A stretch of 5,231 nucleotides of DNA from Flavobacterium psychrophilum (lineage in GTDB: Bacteria > Bacteroidota > Bacteroidia > Flavobacteriales > Flavobacteriaceae), in NCBI GenBank assembly GCA_022729635.1, contig DZAU01000037.1, forward strand, positions 15,361 through 20,591. The letters are read 5' to 3'. Shown piece by piece: positions 1 through 5,231 of the stretch (positions within the stretch are counted from its first letter, which is position 1; the number at the start of each line of letters is the position of its first letter). The position numbers and the translations under genes are program-made. The notes beneath the pieces are model-generated. The model searched no databases. It had not been told where the DNA came from and worked only from the letters and a program-made list of their open reading frames with translations.

Positions 1-48
1 CTGCAATCTGCAACCTGCCTGCCGGCAGGCAGGTCTGCCGTCTGAAAA
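1..48. repeat. Degenerate 7-bp CTGNNNN repeat tract, interrupted by a palindrome
   Basis: This non-coding edge reads as consecutive heptamers starting with CTG: CTGCAAT (1-7), CTGCAAC (8-14), then a 20-bp GC-rich block (15-34), then CTGCCGT (35-41) and CTGAAAA (42-48). The last unit ends one base before the kdsC stop codon. The tract is GC-richer than the surrounding DNA and has no coding potential I can support. I recall similar CTG-initiated heptamer strings between genes in Flavobacterium genomes, but cannot verify it here. The tract may continue to the left of the window, so its full length is unknown. Confidence 0.55.
13..34. repeat. Perfect 22-bp GC-rich palindrome (possible dispersed element or hairpin)
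   Basis: The half-site ACCTGCCTGCC is followed directly by its exact reverse complement, giving a perfect 22-bp palindrome centred between 23 and 24. The next pair outward (12/35) does not match. It lies 15 bp downstream of the kdsC stop codon, so a transcript from the leftward operon would carry a strong hairpin just after the coding region. No T-tract follows it in that direction (the sequence continues TGCAGATTGCAG), so it is not a canonical intrinsic terminator, though it could stabilise the 3' end of the mRNA or slow polymerase. Its base composition suggests a dispersed repeat. Confidence 0.7.
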
Positions 49-576
49 CTAATCCAGTTTTCCATCAAAATACATTGTCCATTTTCCTTGAACTTTCATC
101 ACCTGTTCGATGACTTCGCGAACGGCACCTTTTCCTCCCTTTTTATGCGAAATATATTTAGAAATTGCCTTGATTTCTGGACTTGCATCTTGCGGACAAG
201 TTGGCAAACCCGTGAGTTGCATCACGTGATAATCCGGAATATCATCGCCCATATACAAGACTTGTTCGGGCTTGATATTGTAAAGTTCTATATATTCTTT
301 GAATGTTTCGACTTTGTCCAGTGTACCAAGATGGATGTCAGTTATCCCAAGATTTCTCAATCGTACTCGAACACCTTCGTTGCTTCCGCCAGAAATTATG
401 CAAACATTGTAGCCACTTTCTACAGCTGCTTTCATTGCATAACCATCGCGAATATTCATCGTGCGCAGGATTTCGCCTTCATTGGTCACGAAAACTGAAC
501 TATCGGTGAGAACGCCATCGACATCAAATATAAATGTGGTGATTTCGTTCATTATTTCTTTATAACTTTTTGCCAT
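49..576 (-). CDS. kdsC: 3-deoxy-D-manno-octulosonate 8-phosphate phosphatase (KdsC-type HAD hydrolase)
   Basis: Predicted to be the cytoplasmic phosphatase that converts Kdo 8-phosphate to Kdo and phosphate, the step before CMP-Kdo formation in lipopolysaccharide inner-core synthesis. The 175 residues match the usual size of the cap-less, tetramer-forming KdsC group of the HAD superfamily. Motif I is DVDGVLTD (18-25) with nucleophile D18 and acid/base D20. Motif II is ISGGS (61-65) with S62. K88 in GTLDK is the likely motif III lysine. Motif IV is GDDIPD (110-115) with Mg-binding acidic residues. The C-terminal tail GGKGAVREV (147-155) and VQGKW (162-166) are typical of KdsC and separate it from generic HAD phosphatases. 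The ATG at 576 lies inside the upstream DUF2520 gene, overlapping it by 17 bp, which suggests co-transcription and translational coupling. A second in-frame ATG at 552 would remove the overlap, but as I recall flavobacterial homologues keep the longer N-terminus. The residue after motif II SG is Gly instead of the Arg common in proteobacterial KdsC. Confidence 0.93.
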   Translation of the reverse strand: MAKSYKEIMNEITTFIFDVDGVLTDSSVFVTNEGEILRTMNIRDGYAMKAAVESGYNVCIISGGSNEGVRVRLRNLGITDIHLGTLDKVETFKEYIELYNIKPEQVLYMGDDIPDYHVMQLTGLPTCPQDASPEIKAISKYISHKKGGKGAVREVIEQVMKVQGKWTMYFDGKLD

Positions 577-1321
577 TATTTTGTATGGATTGTGTTAGTA
601 TTTTATAAATTGTTGCGTGATTTTCATTGGATAAAAAATCTAAATGAGCTTCTATTGTTTGTGTGTCGTTGCGTTTTGCCGGACCAGTTTGCGCTGCTGC
701 AGGCGAAAGCGTCATTATTTTGTTTACGGTTTCTAAAATTAATGGTTTGAGCAATTCAAATGGAATTTTATTTTCTTCACAAATTTCATTTCCTATTCGG
801 TACATTTCATTGACGAAATTATTGACAAAAACTGCCGAAATATGCAAGGCTTTCCGTTGTTTTTCGTTGCTTTTGAAAGAATTATTTGAAATAGTTTTCG
901 CCACTTTTTCTAATAATTGGTAATCAGAATCATTTTCGCTTTCCAGACAAATGGGAATTTGGCTGAAATCAATGGCTTTGCCTTTTGTAAAAGTTTGTAA
1001 GGGATAAAAAATGCCTTTTCTGTTTTTACTATCCAAAGAATCTAAAGGAATACTGCCCGAAGTATGCACTACGAGACGATTTTTGAATGGTAATTGTGAA
1101 GAAACATTGGCAATTGCATCATCGGAAACAGCAATAATATATAAATCAGCTTTGATTAATTCATTATAATTTGCAGTAATTTTATTGGAATCGAGTAGGG
1201 GAACGATGGTTTCTTTTTGTCTGGAAAAGACTTGCGAAACCTCGATTTCTTTGCTTTTGGCGAAAGCCTGAATCAGATGCTGAGCGACATTTCCGGAACC
1301 AATAATTACTATTTTAATCAT
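560..1321 (-). CDS. Rossmann-fold / DUF2520 domain protein of unknown function
   Basis: A 253-residue protein with two parts. The N-terminal Rossmann domain (about 1-120) starts with a beta strand and the dinucleotide-binding loop GSGNVA (8-13), followed by YIIAVSDDAI (61-70), VVHTSGS (84-90) and FYPLQTF (105-111), as in the F420-dependent NADP oxidoreductase, ketopantoate reductase and pyrroline-carboxylate reductase group. The C-terminal helical DUF2520 domain (about 130-250) has HISAVFVNNF (160-169) and the signature QTGPAKRND (211-219), probably where a substrate sits against the nicotinamide. An NAD(P)-dependent dehydrogenase is the structural expectation, but no substrate is established for the family that I know of. 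The ATG at 1321 is the only sensible start because the glycine-rich loop begins at residue 8. The 3' end overlaps kdsC by 17 bp, making this the first gene of a two-gene leftward unit. A promoter-like element sits 4 bp before the ATG, so the mRNA may have almost no leader. The family call is firm; the function is open. Confidence 0.88.
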   Translation of the reverse strand: MIKIVIIGSGNVAQHLIQAFAKSKEIEVSQVFSRQKETIVPLLDSNKITANYNELIKADLYIIAVSDDAIANVSSQLPFKNRLVVHTSGSIPLDSLDSKNRKGIFYPLQTFTKGKAIDFSQIPICLESENDSDYQLLEKVAKTISNNSFKSNEKQRKALHISAVFVNNFVNEMYRIGNEICEENKIPFELLKPLILETVNKIMTLSPAAAQTGPAKRNDTQTIEAHLDFLSNENHATIYKILTQSIQNNGKKL

Positions 1322-1325
1322 AAGG

Positions 1326-1356
1326 CAAAAGTAATTAAAAAAGTCAAAGGATTAAA
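1326..1356 (-). promoter_or_regulatory. Candidate Bacteroidota promoter for the DUF2520-kdsC unit
   Basis: On the minus strand, TACTTTTG (1333 to 1326) matches the Bacteroidota -7 consensus TAnnTTTG exactly. A weak -33 candidate TTTA (1356 to 1353; consensus TTTG/TTG) lies 19 bp upstream, within the usual spacing. Only the four bases CCTT separate the -7 element from the ATG at 1321, so transcription should begin at or within a few bases of the start codon. The -7 match is directly visible; its use as a promoter is inferred. Confidence 0.55.
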
Positions 1357-1360
1357 CTTT

Positions 1361-1391
1361 ATTGCCAATGGTGGATAAGAAAATTGCCAAT
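1361..1391. repeat. Pair of 9-bp direct repeats, ATTGCCAAT, in the divergent promoter region
   Basis: ATTGCCAAT occurs at 1361-1369 and again at 1383-1391, starting exactly 22 bp apart, about two helical turns. Each copy is itself palindromic around its central C (ATTG-C-CAAT). The pair sits between the two divergent promoter candidates, a place where an operator could act on both directions. Against this, the reverse complement of the same 9-mer occurs inside coding sequence at 1106-1114 and 4066-4074, so chance in AT-rich DNA is plausible. Confidence 0.25.
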
Positions 1392-1442
1392 TAAATTATT
1401 TATTGTAAGCCAAATTTTAGATTTAATTAACAAATTAGAAAA

Positions 1443-1471
1443 TTTATACTCAACAATAATAAGTACATTTG
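1443..1471 (+). promoter_or_regulatory. Candidate Bacteroidota promoter for ccsBA
   Basis: TACATTTG at 1464-1471 is an exact match to the -7 consensus TAnnTTTG. A weak -33 candidate, TTTA (1443-1446), precedes it with a 17-bp spacer. Transcription would start near 1475-1480, giving a leader of about 25 bases before the ATG at 1504. No Shine-Dalgarno sequence precedes that ATG, as is common in Bacteroidota. This placement argues against the longer reading from a TTG at 1384, because those codons would lie mostly upstream of the transcript. Confidence 0.6.
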
Positions 1472-1503
1472 CTTTTCTTTTTAAAAAACGTAAATTCTTA
1501 CAG

Positions 1504-4500
1504 ATGAACGAGAAATTGACTTCTATATTGTTTTCTACTCGACTGATGGCCATTCTTTTCCTGACATTTGCAATAGCAATGGGTGCAGGAACTTTTATCG
1601 AAAGTAAATATAATACTGATACCGCCAGAATTTTGGTTTACAATGCATGGTGGTTTGAGGGAATTATGTTGTTTTTTATGATTAATTTCATTGGAAACAT
1701 CAAACGTTATAATTTATTGCGAAAAGAAAAATGGGCAACTCTTATGGTGCATTTTTCTTTTGTTTTCATCATTGCGGGTGCTTTTATTACTCGATATATC
1801 AGTTATGAAGGAATGATGCCCATACGCGAAGGTGCCACTGAAAATGTTTTTTATTCCGATAAAATGTATCTCACTCTTTTTGTAGATGGCGAATATAAAG
1901 GCGAAATGAGACGTCGGGTTTTTGAAAAACCATTATTGCTTTCGCCAGTGACCAATAATAATTTTTCTATTTCGGAAGAGTTTGATGAAACTAAATTTGA
2001 AGTGAATTACGAGAATTTCATAATGGGAGCAAATGAGGTTATCAAGCCCGATCCAAAAGGAAGTTTATATTTCAAAATTGTGGAAGCTGGAGAAGGAGGA
2101 AGACATGAGCATTTCCTGAAAGAAGGTGAAGTTCAAAATATTCATAATACGCTTTTTGCGTTAAATAAATTTACGCCAGGAGCAATAAATATTACAATAA
2201 CCGACTCAACTTCAACAATTCAAACTCCATTTGAAGGCGAATTTATGAGAATGGCCGACAAATTGCAGGGCAAAGTAACCAAGGATGTTGTGCAACCATT
2301 GATGATGCGTTCTTTGTACAGTATTGGCGATATGAGAGTCGTTTTTCCTGATATTGCTACTAAAGGAATTGTGGATTACGAATCCAAAAATGATTATAAA
2401 GACAAAAGTGGTAATGATGCACTAATTGTAAAATTAACCGCCGAAGGTCAGGAAAAAACGGTAACATTAATAGGTATAAAAGGAAGAACTGGTGAACCAC
2501 AAACGGTGAAAATAGGCAATTTAGAATATACGTTTACTTATGGAAACAAAGTTTATACCTTGCCTTTCAGTATCAAATTGAATGATTTTATAGCACAGAA
2601 ATATCCCGGAACCGAAAAAAGTTTTTCTTCGTTTGAAAGCCAGGTTACCGTTCGAGACAAAGCCGAAGTTTTTGATTATAAGATATATATGAATAATATT
2701 TTAGACTATCACGGATATCGATTTTTTCAATCCTCATTTGATCCCGACGAAATGGGAACAGTGTTATCTGTAAACCACGATTATTGGGGGACTTTGATAA
2801 CTTACATTGGGTATTATATGTTGTTTTTTTCAATGTTGGTTCTGTTTTTTACCAAACATTCTCGTTTTGCCAGTTTGAAACAAAAATTAGAATCCGTGAA
2901 AATAAAAAAAGCAAAACTATTGACAATAATGTTTTTGTTAATGAGTTTAGGAAACTTTGCCCAAAATCATAACGCTCAGTTTTTATCCGAAAAACAAATA
3001 GATTCGATACTCGAAAAACGTAAAGTTTCTGAAAATCACGCAGCAAAATTTGGAAGATTAGTAATTCAGGATGCTGGCGGTAGAATGAAACCTATCAATA
3101 CTTTTTCGTCTGAATTGTTACGAAAAGTGAGTCATAAGAATACTTACAAAGGCATGAATTCTGACCAAGTATTTTTGTCGATGACTCAGGCAGGAAACAT
3201 TTGGATTCAAGTTCCAATGCTATATATTAAAGCCGGAAATGACAGTATTCGTAAAATTATTGGCATCGATTCGAAGGCAAAATACGCCACTTTTTTAAAC
3301 TTTTTTGACGAAATTGGAAATTATAAATTGTCACCATACTTAGAAGATGCATACAAAAATGCAAATCCAAACCAATTTGAAAAGGATTTTATCGAAACCG
3401 ATAAAAAAGTAAATTTGATGGAAGCTGCATTAAGCGGAAGCATTTTGAAAATTTTTCCTATTCCTGATGATGTCAATAATAAATGGATTTCCTATCCTGA
3501 ACTAGAAATTGCAGGTTTGAAAGGCATGGAAGCCACTTATACTCAAAATATTTTTCCATTGTATTTTGGAGCTTTAGAAAAGGCATCCACGACAAACGAT
3601 TATAAACAAGCCGATGAATTATTGGAAAGCATTGACGGTTTCCAGAAAAAATTTGGAAGTAAAGTGAGACCAAGTGAACAAAAAATCACGTCAGAAATTA
3701 TGTATAATAAATATGATGTGTTCCAAAAACTCCCTTTTTGGTACTTGTATGCGGCGATGGTTATGCTTCTTTTTACCATACTGAAAATTTTTAAGGAAAG
3801 AAAATCCTTTAATTTTATTATCAATTCTGTGCATATAATTATTGTTTTGCTCTTTGCGTTGCACACCATTGGCTTAATTGCGCGTTGGTATATTTCGGGT
3901 CATGCGCCTTGGAGTAATGCTTATGAATCAATCATTTATGTGGCTTGGGCGACGATGTTTTTTGGGTTGACATTCGATCGAAAATCTAAACTAACCGTAG
4001 CTTCTTCGGCTTTTGTAACTGCAATGATTTTGTCTGCTGCTTATATGAACTGGATTGATCCTGAAATTGGCAATTTACCACCTGTTCTTAATTCCTATTG
4101 GTTGATGATTCATGTGGCAATTATCGTGGCAAGTTACGGTCCGTTTGCCTTGGGAATGATTCTTGGCGTGGTTTCTTTGTTGCTGATATTGTTTACCAAT
4201 GAAAAAAACAGACCTAAAATGATTTTGAATATTAAAGAACTCACTTATATCAACGAAATGGCTTTGACGATTGGTTTAGTTATGCTAACCATCGGGAATT
4301 TCCTTGGCGGACAGTGGGCCAACGAAAGTTGGGGGCGTTATTGGGGTTGGGATCCAAAAGAAACTTGGGCGTTGATTAGTATTATGGTTTATGCTTTTGT
4401 AATTCACGCTCGTTTTGTGCCATCTTTAAGAGGAAAATGGGTTTTTAATTTGATGAGTGTCTTTGCCTTTTTGTCGATTTTGTTCACTTATTTTGGTGTA

Positions 4501-4644
4501 AATTTCCATTTGGTAGGATTGCATTCTTACGCAAGTGGCGAAGCAAAATCATTGGCCTGGATATGGCAATCATTGTTGGCAATAGCGATATTAGGCGCAA
4601 TTACTTATCCAAATTACAAGAAATATTATAAAAAAATCAAATAA
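1504..4644 (+). CDS. ccsBA: Fused CcsB-CcsA cytochrome c synthase (System II heme lyase)
   Basis: An inner-membrane protein of 1046 residues that exports heme and joins it to CXXCH cysteines of apocytochromes c in the periplasm. The CcsB/ResB-like half has membrane segments near 12-30, 48-66, 78-97 and 428-449, around a large periplasmic domain (about 98-427). A basic cytoplasmic loop (450-471) leads to a signal-peptide-like segment (472-486) and a second periplasmic domain (487-743). The CcsA half (about 744-1035) has some eight or more membrane segments and the heme-handling WWD domain, seen as ESWGRYWGWDPKE (941-953). Likely heme ligands are H83 (MVHFSF) and H968 (VIHARF) in the membrane, and H870 (SYWLMIH) and H1006 (GLHSYA) on the periplasmic side, as in characterised CcsBA proteins. 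All four are present, so the protein should be functional. The ATG at 1504 was chosen because it follows the promoter candidate at suitable distance, leaves a normal N-terminus (MNEKLTSILFSTRL), and removes an unsupported 40-residue extension from a TTG at 1384. The peroxidase gene follows after 21 bp with no terminator visible, suggesting one transcript. Confidence 0.93.
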   Translation: MNEKLTSILFSTRLMAILFLTFAIAMGAGTFIESKYNTDTARILVYNAWWFEGIMLFFMINFIGNIKRYNLLRKEKWATLMVHFSFVFIIAGAFITRYISYEGMMPIREGATENVFYSDKMYLTLFVDGEYKGEMRRRVFEKPLLLSPVTNNNFSISEEFDETKFEVNYENFIMGANEVIKPDPKGSLYFKIVEAGEGGRHEHFLKEGEVQNIHNTLFALNKFTPGAINITITDSTSTIQTPFEGEFMRMADKLQGKVTKDVVQPLMMRSLYSIGDMRVVFPDIATKGIVDYESKNDYKDKSGNDALIVKLTAEGQEKTVTLIGIKGRTGEPQTVKIGNLEYTFTYGNKVYTLPFSIKLNDFIAQKYPGTEKSFSSFESQVTVRDKAEVFDYKIYMNNILDYHGYRFFQSSFDPDEMGTVLSVNHDYWGTLITYIGYYMLFFSMLVLFFTKHSRFASLKQKLESVKIKKAKLLTIMFLLMSLGNFAQNHNAQFLSEKQIDSILEKRKVSENHAAKFGRLVIQDAGGRMKPINTFSSELLRKVSHKNTYKGMNSDQVFLSMTQAGNIWIQVPMLYIKAGNDSIRKIIGIDSKAKYATFLNFFDEIGNYKLSPYLEDAYKNANPNQFEKDFIETDKKVNLMEAALSGSILKIFPIPDDVNNKWISYPELEIAGLKGMEATYTQNIFPLYFGALEKASTTNDYKQADELLESIDGFQKKFGSKVRPSEQKITSEIMYNKYDVFQKLPFWYLYAAMVMLLFTILKIFKERKSFNFIINSVHIIIVLLFALHTIGLIARWYISGHAPWSNAYESIIYVAWATMFFGLTFDRKSKLTVASSAFVTAMILSAAYMNWIDPEIGNLPPVLNSYWLMIHVAIIVASYGPFALGMILGVVSLLLILFTNEKNRPKMILNIKELTYINEMALTIGLVMLTIGNFLGGQWANESWGRYWGWDPKETWALISIMVYAFVIHARFVPSLRGKWVFNLMSVFAFLSILFTYFGVNFHLVGLHSYASGEAKSLAWIWQSLLAIAILGAITYPNYKKYYKKIK

Positions 4645-4665
4645 TTTATTTTAAAATTTAATTCA

Positions 4666-5231
4666 ATGAAAAACCTATTTATTATTGCTTTCGGAATTTT
4701 CTTTATTTGTTCAAATCAAAGCTATAGCCAGATTAATCAAAGCGCAGAAACTATGGAAAAACAAACGATTTATCAGTTTAATGTAAAAGACCTTTCGGGA
4801 AAAGATTTTGAATTTGCCTCCTTGAAAGGAAAGAAAATAATGATTGTAAACACTGCTTCAAAATGTGGATTAACACCACAATACAAGGAATTAGAGGCTT
4901 TGTACAAAGAATATGCCGCTCAAGGTTTTGTAATTGTAGGCTTTCCAGCCAATAATTTTAAATCGCAAGAACCAGGAACTAATGAAGAAATTGCCGCTTT
5001 TTGCCAACTCAACTATGGAGTTACTTTTCCGATGATGGACAAAGTTTCTGTAAAAGGAGAAGATATGTGTGCGGTTTACCAATTTTTGACACAAAAAACT
5101 AAAAACGGATTACAAGACAGCGAAGTAAGTTGGAATTTCCAAAAATATCTTTTGAATGAAAAGGGAGAGTTGGTAAAAGTAATTGCTCCAAAAACGTTGC
5201 CTAATGATCCTGAAATTTTGAATTGGATTAA
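4666..5231 (+). CDS. gpx: Exported glutathione-peroxidase-family protein, probably thioredoxin-dependent; 3' end cut by window
   Basis: Predicted to reduce hydrogen or lipid peroxides with a catalytic cysteine. The window holds 188 complete codons and two bases of the next; family members end at about this point, so only a few residues should be missing. Residues 1-21 form a signal peptide: MKNL, a hydrophobic core (5-15), and a likely cut after S21 (SYS, then Q22). The peroxidase domain (about 35-188) has C67 in ASKCGLTPQY, Q101 in SQEPG, and W156-N157 in WNF, completing the Cys-Gln-Trp-Asn tetrad. C113 in FCQLNYGVTFP lies 46 residues after C67, where yeast Gpx3 has its resolving cysteine, so the reductant is probably a thioredoxin-like protein and not glutathione. 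The usual FPCNQF reads FPANNF here (93-98). An in-frame ATG at 4753 (M30) would give a cytoplasmic form, but the intact signal peptide favours 4666. No promoter element is visible in the 21-bp gap after ccsBA, so co-transcription is likely. 'gpx' is a family symbol. Confidence 0.9.
   Translation, partial: MKNLFIIAFGIFFICSNQSYSQINQSAETMEKQTIYQFNVKDLSGKDFEFASLKGKKIMIVNTASKCGLTPQYKELEALYKEYAAQGFVIVGFPANNFKSQEPGTNEEIAAFCQLNYGVTFPMMDKVSVKGEDMCAVYQFLTQKTKNGLQDSEVSWNFQKYLLNEKGELVKVIAPKTLPNDPEILNWI

Noticed and set aside
13..51. Rho-independent terminator for the leftward operon
   Set aside because: The palindrome gives a strong stem, but no T-tract follows it in the leftward direction, so it does not meet the usual definition.
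88..509. Open reading frames on the + strand across kdsC (88-498, 303-509)
   Set aside because: They lie entirely opposite kdsC, show no recognisable domain, and are Cys/His/Phe-rich in the way of antisense translations of a real gene.
663..923. + strand open frame of 86 codons opposite the DUF2520 gene
   Set aside because: It is antisense to a well-conserved protein and has no domain or promoter of its own.
1359..1553. - strand open frame of 64 codons in the divergent region
   Set aside because: It covers both ATTGCCAAT repeats and the ccsBA promoter candidate, runs into the ccsBA start, and its low-complexity product resembles nothing I recognise.
2645..3869. Several short open frames within ccsBA on both strands (62-89 codons)
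   Set aside because: All are out-of-frame shadows of a continuous gene whose motifs extend through the whole region.
2929..4644. Separate internal gene for CcsA starting at the ATG at 2929
   Set aside because: The frame is continuous with ccsB, with no stop, frameshift or promoter-like element that I can see at the junction. I treat it as one fused gene and raise the signal-like segment as a finding instead.
4645..4665. Promoter or terminator in the gap between ccsBA and the peroxidase gene
   Set aside because: The 21 bp are plain A/T-rich sequence with no TAnnTTTG match and no inverted repeat.
4666..4720. Lipoprotein signal at C15 of the peroxidase
   Set aside because: The residues before C15 are F-F-I; a lipobox needs a small residue at -1. 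A type I site after S21 fits better.
4891..5094. - strand open frame of 67 codons opposite the peroxidase gene
   Set aside because: It is antisense to the catalytic domain of a recognisable enzyme, with no supporting signals.

Overview
The window looks like chromosomal core DNA from a Flavobacterium-like member of the Bacteroidota. It is AT-rich. Its intergenic DNA carries TAnnTTTG promoter elements, the form used by the Bacteroidota primary sigma factor, and its start codons have no clear Shine-Dalgarno sequence. It encodes a long fused CcsB-CcsA protein, an exported protein with a flavobacterial-style signal peptide ending just before Gln, and a KdsC for LPS Kdo synthesis. No rRNA, tRNA, CRISPR array, transposase or phage gene is visible.

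Layout: positions 1-48 are non-coding, with 7-bp units of the form CTGNNNN interrupted by a perfect 22-bp GC-rich palindrome. Two genes then run leftward: a Rossmann/DUF2520 protein (1321 to 560), followed by kdsC (576 to 49), which overlaps its 3' end by 17 bp. A 182-bp divergent intergenic region (1322-1503) holds one promoter candidate for each direction. Two genes run rightward: ccsBA (1504-4644), a 1046-residue cytochrome c heme-lyase, and after a 21-bp gap a secreted glutathione-peroxidase-family protein (from 4666), cut by the window edge just before its expected end.

How the genes work together: KdsC makes Kdo for the outer-membrane lipid A core; its overlapping partner is a dinucleotide-binding-fold protein of unknown role. 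CcsBA moves heme across the inner membrane and attaches it to apocytochrome c on the periplasmic side. The gene after it is predicted to be exported to the same compartment and has the cysteine arrangement of thioredoxin-dependent peroxidases, so the rightward pair may join cytochrome maturation with periplasmic peroxide control. That link is an inference from gene order and predicted location.

I found no convincing undescribed multi-gene system. The points most worth a second look are the signal-peptide-like segment inside CcsBA, the repeat/palindrome at the left edge, the apparently leaderless DUF2520 start, and the exported two-Cys peroxidase beside ccsBA.
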